Positions 20,786 through 30,753 of a DNA stretch of 32,729 nt are shown in pieces. Below the pieces are notes generated by a model. The model searched no databases, had not been told where the DNA came from, and saw only the letters and a program-made list of their open reading frames with translations. This DNA comes from Apostichopus californicus (lineage: Eukaryota; Echinodermata; Holothuroidea; Aspidochirotida; Stichopodidae): assembly GCA_020650975.1 (NCBI GenBank), contig JAIPMN010029872.1:1-32729 (forward strand), in the 5' to 3' direction. The first letter of the stretch is position 1. Every line of letters starts with the position of its first letter. Both the position numbers and the translations under genes were made by a program.

Positions 20786-22242
20786 CTGAAGAAATGAAAA
20801 TAATTAATAGAATTAATATCATCATGTTTGTTAAAGGATAAATACTTGAAAATAATAACATTATAATTGATTTAGGAAGATTAAACTTTATTTTTGTTTT
20901 CATGTCATATTAATCAAATAATAATTTGTATATTTTAATCATATTTTGTTATTGTTTTGTTGATGATTTAACAATTAGTGGTTTGAATTTATAAAAAGAA
21001 TACAAAGTAGATCATTATATTTGTATTTTTTATCTTCGCTTTATCTTTGTTTTTATTTGCAAGATGTTAAAGGGTAAACAAGAGGGTTAGGTTTATAACA
21101 GAGATCAGTGATTGTTATTTCTGTAGAATGAATTAAAGGTGTGTAATAGGGGTGAGCGATGGACGGTACAAGGGATGTCGGGGGTGTAGGGAGGGTTGTG
21201 TTATGGTAAGGAAGGGTGTACTAAGGTTTAGTGATATTCGGTCGGGGTATTAGGAGGGTGTCTCAGTTTGGGGGAGGGCGTGGATATGGTTTTCCCTCGT
21301 GAATGTTATGTTGTTATTGTCAAAGCGTGTGCAAGGGGTGAGTGATAAATGGACCGATGGGTGTCATACTGGGTAGGGATTGGTATGGTAGGGATAAGGA
21401 GGGGTGCTTTAGGGTGGGGGAGCATGCAAACGGCATAAACATATTTAATGTAATTTGTGTTTGATAGGGAGATGAGGTGGGGGGGGGGTCGTATGAGCCG
21501 GAACTGATATGTTCAAAATAAATTAGATTATATTTAATTTATGTCATTTTTGATGGAAAGATCTGGTTTAGGTGGGGTTGGTTTTTCAGTAAACTCTTCA
21601 TTATTATACATTTTATATTTAGGTATCAGTTTGTTATTGAGTTTATTGAGGTATTGTACTATTTAGATATGTTTATCAATCACTTCATCTATTTCTGTTT
21701 TAATTTAAATGTAAACTTAAAACAAAAGGAAAATATTCAGCCGAATCTATAAACAGAAAACAATACATTGACCCATTCTGTCTTAAATTATTATTTTATA
21801 CTTCACTTTTTGGGAAGATTTTGAAAGATGAAATTAATTAAGCTAAGATGAACATATATATACAGAATTTAATAAATATTATTTATTTGTTTATTAACCT
21901 ACACACTCTATCCAGTAGTGTATTATTTTATTTATATTAATTGTTTGTGTTTAAGATTCTGTCTTATCTTGAACTTACAAATATATATCAATTTAAACCT
22001 GTATTTCCTTGTTCTAATTTAAACAATTTAATATTTAATAACCAAAGCGATATAATCTCTTATTAAGACATTCAACGGTTGTAAATAATTTTAACTTGTA
22101 TTTCATTATTCGTAATCAAAAAGTTTAGTATTTAATAAATAAAGCGATCTAATCCCTCATTAAGACATTAAACGATTTTATGTAATTTTAACTTGTATTG
22201 ATTGATTTATTTATTCAATATATCCCTTTATGTTTTACTTAC
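20786..22242 (-). other. Intron between the 120-bp and second 209-bp exons
   Basis: It is bounded by GTAAGT after 22243 and TTCTTCAG before 20785 (minus strand). It holds a G-rich plus-strand stretch at 21140-21490 (C-rich in the transcript) and a two-copy 97-bp tandem repeat at 21996-22189. No exon is seen inside. Confidence 0.65.
21996..22189. repeat. 97-bp tandem duplication
   Basis: Units start at 21996 and 22093, and a few bases of a third start at 22190. Shared words are AAC(C/T)TGTATTTC, TAGTATTTAATAA or TAATATTTAATAA, AAAGCGAT(A/C)TAATC, ATTAAGACATT and TAATTTT. Confidence 0.8.
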
Positions 22243-22362
22243 GTCATGATTGGATGCTTCCACCAGGAGCTCTATGACTGACCTCTGTACAGACTCACTG
22301 GTGTCACTGTCGATGATCAAAACACCTGAACACATCTCTGTAATAGTCTGGATGTCATCAGG
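22243..22362 (-). CDS. NLR-like LRR-region exon, 120 bp
   Basis: Seen: 40 codons in phase 0 throughout, with acceptor ATTTATTTCAATAG and donor CATGAC|GTAAGT. The peptide is PDDIQTITEMCSGVLIIDSD, then TSESVQRSVIELLVEASNHD: an LRR-like strand (C.GVLIIDSD) followed by an amphipathic helix, consistent with one beta-alpha unit. It joins the 56-bp exon upstream and the 209-bp exon downstream without any phase conflict. A decayed relative is at 18785-18883. Confidence 0.7.
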
Positions 22363-23054
22363 CTATTGAAATAAATAAATAGTAGTTATTAAATAGAATA
22401 ATATTAATGTAAACTTGAGGCGTTAAGGAGATTTGGTGTTAATAGCGGAGATTAATAAAATGATTAAATCAACAGATATTTGAAATACAGTTTAAAATTA
22501 GTTAATGTTTACTGTTTGAATATGTATGTTTACCTCCCTTCACAGTGAAGCTCTCAAACTAAGTTGAATGGGTTAAAGAATATTTTTTTAAATATGTTGA
22601 AGAATCTCTTTAATTCAAAGTACAATAATACTCGAGTGATTATTCTAATTTAATCAGATTAAAGAAAAAATACAGCAAAACAAGGATTTAAAAAAAACAG
22701 CCGGCATGATGACTTCACATGACTTCGATCGAGGTGGAATAATGAAATTAATCAGATCCAAATAAAAGTATCTATAGGTAAGAGCAAGATATTAAGGACT
22801 AGGAATGTAGAATATTGTGTTTTTTCCTGTAAGAATCATATCGTCTGTCACTAAAATATTCCATACCGGAGACAATATATGTTTATAACTCTCAATGATG
22901 CTGGATTTTTATGATAATGTTATGAAAATGTACCAACCTCTATACCCCTTTACTGTTATACATGATACTAATAATAACACTACCACCTGGAAATGTGAAA
23001 GCAACTAACATATTAATGATTATAATTTACTTACAAATACCAAATATTACAAAC

Positions 23055-23110
23055 CTTCCTCCATTTGCCAGTAGCTAGATGAAGCAATCTGGCTTCGCTG
23101 GATGATATGA
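23055..23110 (-). CDS. NLR-like small exon, 56 bp
   Basis: Seen: acceptor CTATGTTAACAG and donor GGAAG|GTTTGT. It enters in phase 1 and leaves in phase 0; the other two frames contain stops or conflict with the neighbours. It encodes ISSSEARLLHLATGKWRK after a split valine codon. The LLHL.TGKW word is a short signature I associate with LRR linkers of invertebrate NLRC4-like proteins (memory, not checked). The exon is too short to be called by itself; the phase match on both sides is the evidence. Confidence 0.6.
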
Positions 23111-23447
23111 CTGTTAACATAGATGAAATAATCAAATCAATAAATTATCATAGAAATAAATGACATATTTTAAACAATACATAATATTCAATATTAATTT
23201 GTTTGACATACTTATGTTTACAGTCCTAGGTAATGTACCTGTACCAAACAGCACTAGTCTGTTTGTTATATGCAAGCACTACCTCTAGATCACCATTCTA
23301 GGTTCAATCTTGCCAACAAATATCTCATGATACAACCCCACCCACACACACACTATCCTATCAACACTTCCCTCTTATGTCAGAAATATGTAAAACGTTG
23401 CAATAAAGCAATCTACTTGATCAATATTTCTTATGTAAAAATCGTAC

Positions 23448-23524
23448 CTTTAATATTCCTTGATCTTGATTCTTCTGGTATGATGTCTGGATTGATCGAT
23501 GACGGAAGTTTACAGTTATGAAGC
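23448..23524 (-). CDS. NLR-like small exon, 77 bp (LHNCKLP strand)
   Basis: Seen: acceptor TTACCCTTGAAG and donor TAAAG|GTACGA. It enters in phase 2 and leaves in phase 1, exactly what the exons on either side require. It encodes LHNCKLPSSINPDIIPEESR and SRNIK. With the end of the previous exon it forms RFKELW-LHNCKLPSSI, a leucine-rich repeat strand with the asparagine/cysteine position. The plus-strand open frame at 23270-23521 is a shadow of it. Confidence 0.65.
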
Positions 23525-24199
23525 CTTCAAGGGTAAATAAAGCAGGGAAAGTACATATTTAATATCTATAAATTAAATGAATATGTGATGTCATCTTTGT
23601 AATGAAATAACATAGAGGTCAATGAATTTGCCTTTTCCTTTATTTCAGTAAAAGAGCTGTTGACAAGTTATAAGTAACAGCCACTAGTTATGATTGCCAA
23701 ACGAACCTTCCATCACCCCTTCTTACGCCCTTTTAGAAACATTTGGTTAATTTGATATTGTTAACTATTTCAATTTCTTAATAAAATTTGCATAACTCTT
23801 GCAAATATTCTTCATTTTATAACAAATAAAAGTATTTGAAAATAAACAATAGGAGTTTTTGTTTCCATACACTTGAAATCCTTCCCATCTTTCGTTTCAG
23901 TTTTTAAGTAATATTTTATCTTTGTAATTGTTTCTTGAAGTTTTATTTCGTTTATAAGTTCTAAGGTTATTTGTTGTTCCTATTATACTGAAATAGCACC
24001 CCCCCCCCACCAACTCAGTTACCTAGTTACATCCTAACATGTGGAAAAGCCTAAAGATGTGCTGTAAACTACACAATACCATTACCTTATCCCCTCCTAT
24101 AAACCCCATACGCACACCCTCTGACTACCCCTCCCCCTCCCCCTCCCGTCATAACCACATATTATCAGCCAATGCCTGTCACGATGTTGTCCACCTTAC

Positions 24200-24408
24200 C
24201 ATAGTTCCTTGAATCTTGGTGACTTGATTCCATAGTTTATTAATCCGATCACTTCTTTCTTGCTAAGTTTGTTTCCCTTTCCTTTTTCATTGATGGATAT
24301 CTTCTCCACTGTTGATAGGCTTGATAAACTAAGACCGGACTCAAGTCTGATATCTTTACCGTCAAATCCACTGAAGGTCCATTTTAGATTTAGATCAGAT
24401 ATTGGTAT
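24200..24408 (-). CDS. NLR-like LRR-region exon, first 209-bp module
   Basis: Seen: exactly 209 nt with a strong acceptor (TTTCCTATTCTTCAG) and donor CTATG|GTAAGG. It enters in phase 0 and leaves in phase 2. It encodes IPISDLNLKWTFSGFDGKDI, RLESGLSLSSLSTVEKISIN, then SKKEVIGLINYGIKSPRFKE and L. It is homologous to the exon at 20577-20785. This is the most upstream exon of the minus-strand gene that I can see; its 5' part, presumably with a NACHT domain, would lie further right or beyond the window. The plus-strand gene at 27564-30341 would then be upstream of it or nested in an intron. Confidence 0.7.
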
Positions 24409-24826
24409 CTGAAGAATAGGAAAGAAAGATCACAGTTAACTTATCTTATAGTTCATCCATGATGGATAAATACACATCACGATTATCCAACAAATATGTA
24501 ATAGTGCACAACAATGCATAAAAAAAGCTATAAAATTAATCATTAATTTTAACACAGAATTGTCTGTGATTTCTTATTTTTCGTTTTTCATAATATTAGA
24601 AACTTTAATTCATTGAAATTATTTCAAAAAAAGGAAAAAACAAGAAGAGTGGTGCCTTTTTCAAACTTCCTTGCCAAACGTACCAATAAAACAAAAACCT
24701 GATATAGGCATAGGCCTAATGATGAAGTTATTAAAAGTAAAATTCGTTAAGCTGACGAAATTCAGATAAAAGTAAAATGCAATATCATAAATATTTATAT
24801 TTGGTCTGTGATATTATATTTAGCAT

Positions 24827-25405
24827 ATATATTAACTAGTTCTGTAGTTTTCATAATATATGCTATTGTTTTATGCCTGTCATTCAGTGCATTAATTAAT
24901 GTTTACAGCCACACTAGCGGAGATTAGACAACGTTCCTGCCGTGAGTGGCCCACTACAAAGGAGTTCCCTTCCCGGGAGATACAGCACATCTCGATACGT
25001 GTGTTTATTGATCGTATAGGCCTATATCCTACTTCCAATCAATATCATAATAATAAAGAAGAAACCATAAGGCCGATTGCCGGGCCGGTTTAAAATAACA
25101 AAACCAGTTGGTCTATAGACGAAGCCGCCGTTATATAATATTATAATTTAATTTCATAGACTTCATTTTGAGTTAAACTTTCCCATTCAATATGTTTTTT
25201 TTTTCCAATTTTGATACCGTTTTCCTGTTATCTTTATATCTCTCACATTTGACCCACTGTAAGCCTAGACCGGTTAGAAACATCCAGTCTTACTGCTACC
25301 AACATTGCCCTATTTGTCCATTGATAAGATTCCAGCCATAACACTATATAATTTATTTAAAATAAAGTTGGAAACAATAACTTAATCCCCACCCCCCCCC
25401 CCAAA
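24827..25405. repeat. About 570-bp direct repeat, copy 1
   Basis: It aligns from end to end with 32152-32729 at roughly 92-93% identity by eye, with small indels, in the same orientation 7.3 kb apart. The match begins at ATTAACT and runs at least to the C run at 25388-25401, where copy 2 reaches the window edge. It contains GATAGGCCTATA-type words, CCACACTAGCGGAG and TTCCCGGGAGATACAGCACA. No coding potential with homology is seen in either strand. It could be a duplicated 5' flank or a dispersed repeat. Confidence 0.85.
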
Positions 25406-27563
25406 AAAAACGCTGCCTAACCTAGGCCTTATAAGTAATATCTATTATTTCTAAGCTACTACTTTTCCCGTGGAACAAGAATCTTATACTAGCCGTAGCT
25501 AACGATTAAAGTCTAACGTTATATTCCATTGACCAACAAGTTGATAGCGAAACACTTGACATCAAAACTGTAACCCGGACTATTGACACTGTCCGGTGTA
25601 TTATTACTAGTATCACGTGATTAAGACGTTCGCGTGTGAAATGTATTATCACAAACTTGTTGCTTTTTCTTATTTTCCTTGAAAAGCTAAAGTATTTGTT
25701 GTAACTATATTTTTGTTAACATATTTTTATAGCGATTACTGGCCTGCTAAGACATATGTAACGGTCTCAAATCAAACAGAAATAACAAAGATTCATTACT
25801 TTGTTGAGCTCGACAAAAGCTTGTATTTTGTTCGGCCATGTAGGCCAGACGTTGTCTAACTTGAACACATTGAAAGAAGTTTACCAACGGATGACTGAAT
25901 GTCTGTTTGAATGCAGCGATTAAAAATACTTATTGTGCGATCACACAAGCTCATTTTGTAGATATATCTTCTGGTTTATCATATAACTGTTCCATGTAAT
26001 TTCTATTCTGCTGACGTTTCCAAAAATCTGTTTAACTTCTTTTGGCTCTTAATTTCAAAAAGAACAAACGAAGCCTTAATAGCCTACTACTAGTACTAGG
26101 ACTAACCTAGTACTAGTCGGCTAAAACATAGTCATTTCAAACAAACAAGGTTACAAAAAGAAGTAATAGGCCTACCCGTCAAATTCATCCAACGACCAAT
26201 CCTACATAAAGAAGTCAAAATATATCAAACATGCCTAGGCCTATAATTGTTGACTTTAAATAGGCCTATAATTACCGTAAGTCAATATAATAACAGCAGC
26301 AAACCATACGCGGTGTAAGTCCATACGCAGTCATGTAGTATAACGATAAATATGTATGTGTACGTGTAACTAGTAACGAACTGAATGTCCACTGCACACA
26401 GAGTGTACGTTCTTTTACGTGACCCGTCCTGCGGGAATCTCTAAGTACGTCTACGTGCGCAGATGATCAACATCACTGTGCGGCTTCGTTTTAATTTTGA
26501 AAACAGGTGTTTTGTTGTTGTTTGAGTGTACTGGTAAAAGGAAGCTTCCAAATGTTTTAAATTGTTTAGGCTTTTGATATTCTTCTTCAAACGTTCCTTC
26601 AACTGTACCAAATTACATGGAACTTCTGTAAAATCATTAAATTAGCCAATTCTAGTTAGACAAACGAAATAAATTTCCTTTTTAATCCAAAAATAAAAAA
26701 GGAATATGGCGCTTTCGTAAATAGGGATATTCAAATACTGGAATATATCGACTGGTCGTACAAAATAGAGGGCGTACTTCCTAAACACATGTTACATGTG
26801 ACGAGGGTGTTGAGTAAAGACTATGGATATAGGAACGATTACCTTGATGATAGATTTATATTTCCTTTCAGTTTGTAGGGTTCAAATTCTTTTTCAAATT
26901 GATGATACTTTTGAAAAGTTTGGAGATAAATGATCGGTCCCTGATCATGTTTGTTTCATAGTCTACCATACATTATTGACAGTGTCATTACTTAGGTTAA
27001 AGGGGCGTGGTCGTCATGAAATATCGACAACAATTTATTTTTCAATTTTCTCATTGGTTTAAGGTTTGTTGCCAAACAGCATTGCTCATTGTGATGTAAG
27101 AGGTTTTAACAGGGGAAAATATAAATTCGTTTTCAGTATTCGATGTCAAGCTTTTAAAATTTTAAAAGATATATGATACCATATTATAAGTTATTACACT
27201 ATGCTTAAAGATCGGAGGCGACTGGTAAGATGGATTCTCCTTTAGGTAATTGAGAAGTATAAATGGTATCTGACCACTAATTTCCAAGAAGTCTGCCGAA
27301 CACATGTGTGCAAAACACAGGCGTTGTTGATACAGCGGCAATATGAAGTGCATGCGCTACATATGTACAGTCCTTATCGCACTAACCGAATCGGAACCGT
27401 TGCTGTGTGTGCTGTATGTGTGTCTACAGACTTACAGTACAGGCAACCAATTGACAACTCACCTTCAATATATGACACTACATTCAGTACCACCGCCAAA
27501 ACATTCGCTCGAACGTATATTTTGTAGATTTCGAAATACCGTCTTTGAAAATTACAAACGAAG
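25406..27563. other. Region upstream of the P2X7-C-like gene, no exon seen
   Basis: No supported exon on either strand. The part 26300-26480 is richer in CpG and ACGT words than the surroundings (GTACGTGTAAC, TTTTACGTGACCCG, TACGTCTACGTGCGCAG), and ATCACGTGAT is at about 25613-25622. It may hold promoters for the plus-strand gene at 27564 and perhaps a divergent minus-strand gene; this is inference only. Confidence 0.35.
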
Positions 27564-27783
27564 ATGTCATCTGAACTAGCGTTACAATCATCATGGGATT
27601 CACAATTTTTCGGTGGAGACCCTTCATGTTGTAATTGTAATAACACATGTCAGAGACAGCCCAGCACTATAGGACTAGGGGCCGAGCAGGAGCTGGGTGT
27701 CCGTGTAAGGGACTATAGGGGCCTACTGCAATTCTTTCTGTACGTGTGGGACAAAAAGGAAAGCTTGCCAGAATAAACCTACG
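27564..27783 (+). CDS. First exon of the P2X7-C-like gene: Cys-rich N-terminus, two apparent frameshifts
   Basis: Seen: ATG at 27564, then SQFFGGDPSCCNCNNTCQRQ in the first frame, HYRTRGRAGAGCPCKG in a second, and AYCNSFCTCGTKRKACQNKP, T in a third, ending at the donor CTACG|GTAAGT. Both switches are repaired by one extra base in a homopolymer: CCC at 27660-27662 and GGG at 27709-27711. The result is a C-x-C-rich array (CCNC...C, CPCK, CNSFCTC, C-QN) like the CXC-type metal-binding N-terminus found before P2RX7_C domains in invertebrate proteins. Read without repair, the first frame stops at 27774-27776. It exits in phase 0, as the next exon needs. There is no signal peptide or membrane segment. 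Confidence 0.55.
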
Positions 27784-28190
27784 GTAAGTTAATAACTGTC
27801 AACACAGCGTCTAGGCCTAAATGTGTCATAAGTAAGCCTAGGTCTATACTATTATTAACTGGTAATGGTATAGGGCGGAGGTAAAGGGTGCTCTCGGCGT
27901 GCAAACGAATCGTCAAATATAATGCATGGTTGGGAGGGAGGGTGTCATATGCACTAGTTACAATTTGAATTTAAATGTACAAGGCCTTATTTCATCAGCT
28001 GAGAAATTATTTATTTATTATTACTATATTAGGCCTAGGCTAAGTCTAGTAGTAAGTTAAGTGTACACTAGGCCTAGGGCCTATGCATATAATTATAAAG
28101 TGAACCAAATTAAAGTAGCCCTATAGGCTTGGGCGCTTGACATAAATAGGGTTAAACGAGAATATGACATTGCTTTGGAGAGTGAGGGGG

Positions 28191-28450
28191 ATTATGGGAT
28201 GGTTGTGACCAGCATGGCAAGCCCTGATACCAACATGATAATAATCTAGGACTATAGGATTAAGCTGGTATAGTACTGTAGATACAGCAGTGGTTCTATA
28301 CCGTGGGGTGCGAGCCGGGGATTAGGAGATGGTTGTGACCAGCATGGCAAGCCCTGATACAAACCTGGTAAGAATCTAGTACTAAAGGGGTATTGCTGGT
28401 ATAGAACTGTACGCACAGCAGTGATTCTTTACCGTGGGGTGCAAGCAGGG
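28191..28450. repeat. 130-bp tandem duplication in an intron
   Basis: Units start at 28191 and 28321 (ATTA-GG(G/A)ATGG...). They share GGTTGTGACCAGCATGGCAA, GCCCTGATAC, GCTGGTATAG and ACCGTGGGGTGC. It lies in the first intron of the P2X7-C-like gene. Confidence 0.85.
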
Positions 28451-28623
28451 AGCTATACTCTGTATGAATAACAGCTGTCCTGAGAGATTAAAGCCTATAT
28501 GCCTATACTATAATGATATATAGAGCATTGCCATCTGATATCTACACCCAAACAGGCTCAAAGCAAGCCATGCTAGAAATATTGCATTTATAAGTGTTTT
28601 TTTGATTTTTTTTCTTTATACAG

Positions 28624-28761
28624 GATTTGTCAGACGTCTCACCAAATGAGCATGCAGCAGGTGAAGATGATAGGGCACCTGGGCAGGAGAATGTGTCTTC
28701 AAACAAAAATGAATCTCAACTTCCGTTTGACATAGCACACACTTTCCACTTTACTAAATAA
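28624..28761 (+). CDS. Likely second exon of the P2X7-C-like gene: acidic, disordered linker
   Basis: Seen: a strong acceptor (a 26-base T-rich tract ending TTTATACAG), then DLSDVSPNEHAAGEDDRAPG, QENVSSNKNESQLPFDIAHT, FHFTK, stop at 28759-28761. It is polar and acidic with no fold signature, as expected for the linker between the Cys-rich start and the P2RX7_C domain. Phase 0 entry fits the repaired first exon. How it joins the 29844 exon is not settled: CAG|GTGAAG at 28660 is a good donor but would leave phase 1, while 29844 enters in phase 0, so an extra small exon or another sequence error would be needed. Confidence 0.45.
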   Translation, partial: DLSDVSPNEHAAGEDDRAPGQENVSSNKNESQLPFDIAHTFHFTK

Positions 28762-28805
28762 TTACATTACTTTGATGATCATAGACCACAAAAATCATAA
28801 CGTAT

Positions 28806-28978
28806 GCAGATTATGATGCATATAATGAAGTACCGTAGTACAAGGTTATGTCACAATGGGCAACTGCCAATGTTATCAGACCAAAATTTGTCCAGATTTT
28901 ATGATGCTTATCATACAATGTTGTACAAGTTTATGTCACAATGTGCAACTGTGCCCACTGTTATCAGACCAATATTTG
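28806..28978. repeat. 86-bp tandem duplication
   Basis: Units start near 28807 and 28893. They share CAGATT-TATGATGC, TTATGTCACAATG, GCAACTG and GTTATCAGACCAA. The two overlapping plus-strand open frames here are made by the repeat and are not called as genes. Confidence 0.75.
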
Positions 28979-28979
28979 C

Positions 28980-29843
28980 TTATTTTTCTATTTATAATTT
29001 ATGTTGTACCGAATTCTTATAACAAAGAATACTGTATTGTCACACATACATTGGTGCAGTTGGACACCTTAGTGTCAGACACACCTTCAAATCTCCAGAG
29101 AGTGATATTCAGATTGCAGCCAATATTACAGGTTTATGAAGTTCACTAACAAAAGCAAACTATGTGATGTCACCATGCATGATGATTGGGCTGACCCCCC
29201 CCCCCCCATTCATAATCCCAAAGTAATTTATCCACACCAGATATTCATTCAAAATATTAAAGTTGAATGAAAACTCAAACTCAAACTGAGGAATGTCAGT
29301 GTTTGTGAAATCAAAGAAAACCACATTTTGTCTCTTTCAATAATAACCAAACTAGTTATCTATCAAGATGAGTATTATGTTTTGTTTCACGTGAATGGCT
29401 GCGGTCTGAATTTTTTTGGTATGAAATCAAATGAAATGTTTGTGTTCAATTCTTTCTTAAAGGGATATTCCAGTGGCTGAAAATGTGACATTTTTGTGGA
29501 TAAGATAAATTCCAAACTGTTAAGGTTTCTGTGTTAAGAATGCCATAAAAATGCATCTTTGTGATTATTTTCATCTGTGAAGAACTGAATGAAATAGCTC
29601 ATAAATATACAAAAGCATTTGTATTTGAAGTGCCGTGATTGCATCATTCACTCTGCTGTGTTCCACATGCATTCACAAAATACCAAAAATTCAAAATGTC
29701 ACCATTCAGAGTGCTATGATGTAGTGAGTTTGACCCCCAAAAAATATTCTGCATTTTTACTAGCAGCCAATTTCCCTGCTATCCCTTAATATGTTCATGA
29801 CTGTACTGGAGAAATAAACAAGCTGTTTTTAATTGTCCAACAG
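28980..29843. other. Intron-like stretch before the P2RX7_C exon
   Basis: No supported exon. It contains a poly-C run at 29197-29209 and ends in the acceptor TTTTTAATTGTCCAACAG of the exon at 29844. Confidence 0.4.
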
Positions 29844-30341
29844 ATGCATGTACAAGGATTGTCACGAGAACAGTTAGAGCAGGTTGCAGTAGAGCTTCTC
29901 CGCAGAAACCCAGATGCTCACAGTGATCTCACTGCGCCAAACCAAACTGAGGAAGTGACTGCTTCTCGTGAAGTCCCTTCATGGAGCAAATGTGTGCAAT
30001 GTGTAGAGATGCTCACTGATGTGGAAAGGAAGTGCTGCACAAACAGGGTGCAACAATGTGTAACTTACTCGGATGCATTTAGGGATATTTGCCTTAATGC
30101 ACACATCTTGGGTGTAAATATGCGCATGCGAGAGGATGATCTTGCTTTGGAAGAAAACAGAACCAACAGGAACTACAGACGTTATGCTTACAGAAATTGT
30201 ATTTACTGGAAGTTTGGTCGCCTAGGTAGAGGAAATATAATGGTATTACCATCCTGTTGCATCTCAAAGAAGAGGGAAAGATTTCCATCTGTGGATGGAC
30301 AATATGTAGGATTCAATCCTGGCAACAACCTTATCGATTAA
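29844..30341 (+). CDS. P2X7 intracellular-type (P2RX7_C) domain exon
   Basis: Seen: 165 codons in one frame after an acceptor (AATTGTCCAACAG). It begins with a short helical hairpin (GLSREQLEQVAVELLRRNPD), then the zinc-site-like block WSKCVQCVEMLTDVERKCC, further cysteines, and the conserved core NRNYRRYAYRNCIYWKFGRL, GRGNIMVLPSCCISKKRERF, PSVDGQYVGF. Known: this is the arrangement of the C-terminal ballast domain of vertebrate P2X7 receptors, which occurs as a stand-alone soluble domain in many invertebrate and fish proteins, usually after a Cys-rich stretch. No transmembrane helices exist here, so this is not an ion channel. Function of the stand-alone family is not known to me. Two positions depart from the usual core (GNI for GNR, SKKRE for a K-I-R-E word). 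The 3' half is duplicated downstream. Confidence 0.85.
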   Translation: MHVQGLSREQLEQVAVELLRRNPDAHSDLTAPNQTEEVTASREVPSWSKCVQCVEMLTDVERKCCTNRVQQCVTYSDAFRDICLNAHILGVNMRMREDDLALEENRTNRNYRRYAYRNCIYWKFGRLGRGNIMVLPSCCISKKRERFPSVDGQYVGFNPGNNLID

Positions 30342-30753
30342 GAGAGAAAACAGTTTGAAAAGAAACCATATTGGCACAGTGGTAGGGATAAAAGTGGGGT
30401 GATGGGGGAAAGTGGAGTGGGGTGGGGGATGAGGAAATATGCGCATGCGAGAGGATGATCTTGCTTAGGAAGAAAACAGAACCAACAGGAACTACATACA
30501 TTATGCTTACAGAAATTGTATTTACTGGAATTTTGGTCGCCTAGGTAGAGGAAATAGAATGGTATTACCATCCTGTTGCATCTCAAAGATAAGGGAAAGA
30601 TTTCCATCTGTGGATGGACAATATGTAGGATTCAATCCTGGCAACAACCTCATCGATTAAGAGAGAAAACAGTTTGAAAAGAAACCATATTGGCACAGTG
30701 GTAGGAATAAAAGTGGGGCGATGGGGGAAGTGGGGTGGGGTGGGGGATGAGAG
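30116..30753 (+). repeat. 319-bp tandem duplication of the 3' half of the P2RX7_C exon
   Basis: Copy 1 is 30116-30434 and copy 2 is 30435-30753, about 97% identical by eye. Both include the domain core, the final TAA and a G-rich tail (GGGGTGATGGGGGAAAG and relatives). The duplicate arose after the gene was in place. Confidence 0.9.
30437..30661 (+). pseudogene. Duplicate half of the P2RX7_C domain with an in-frame stop
   Basis: Seen: in the reading frame of copy 1 the codon TTG (in DLALEEN) is TAG, so the duplicate is not an open continuation, and no acceptor precedes it. Downstream of the stop it reads NRNYIHYAYRNCIYW-like sequence, then GRGNRMVLPSCCISKIRERF. At the two positions where copy 1 differs from the family core, copy 2 has the usual R and I. 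It probably lies in the 3' UTR of the gene. Confidence 0.7.

Noticed and set aside
27374-27646. Minus-strand frame of 90 codons over the start of the P2X7-C-like gene
   Set aside because: It is antisense to the Cys-rich first exon and has no motif or splice context.
28804-29149. Overlapping plus-strand frames in the P2X7-C-like gene intron
   Set aside because: They run through a two-copy 86-bp repeat, lack homology and have no acceptor.
29844-30341. Identification as a P2X7 ion channel
   Set aside because: Only the intracellular ballast-type domain is present; there are no transmembrane helices and no ATP-binding ectodomain.
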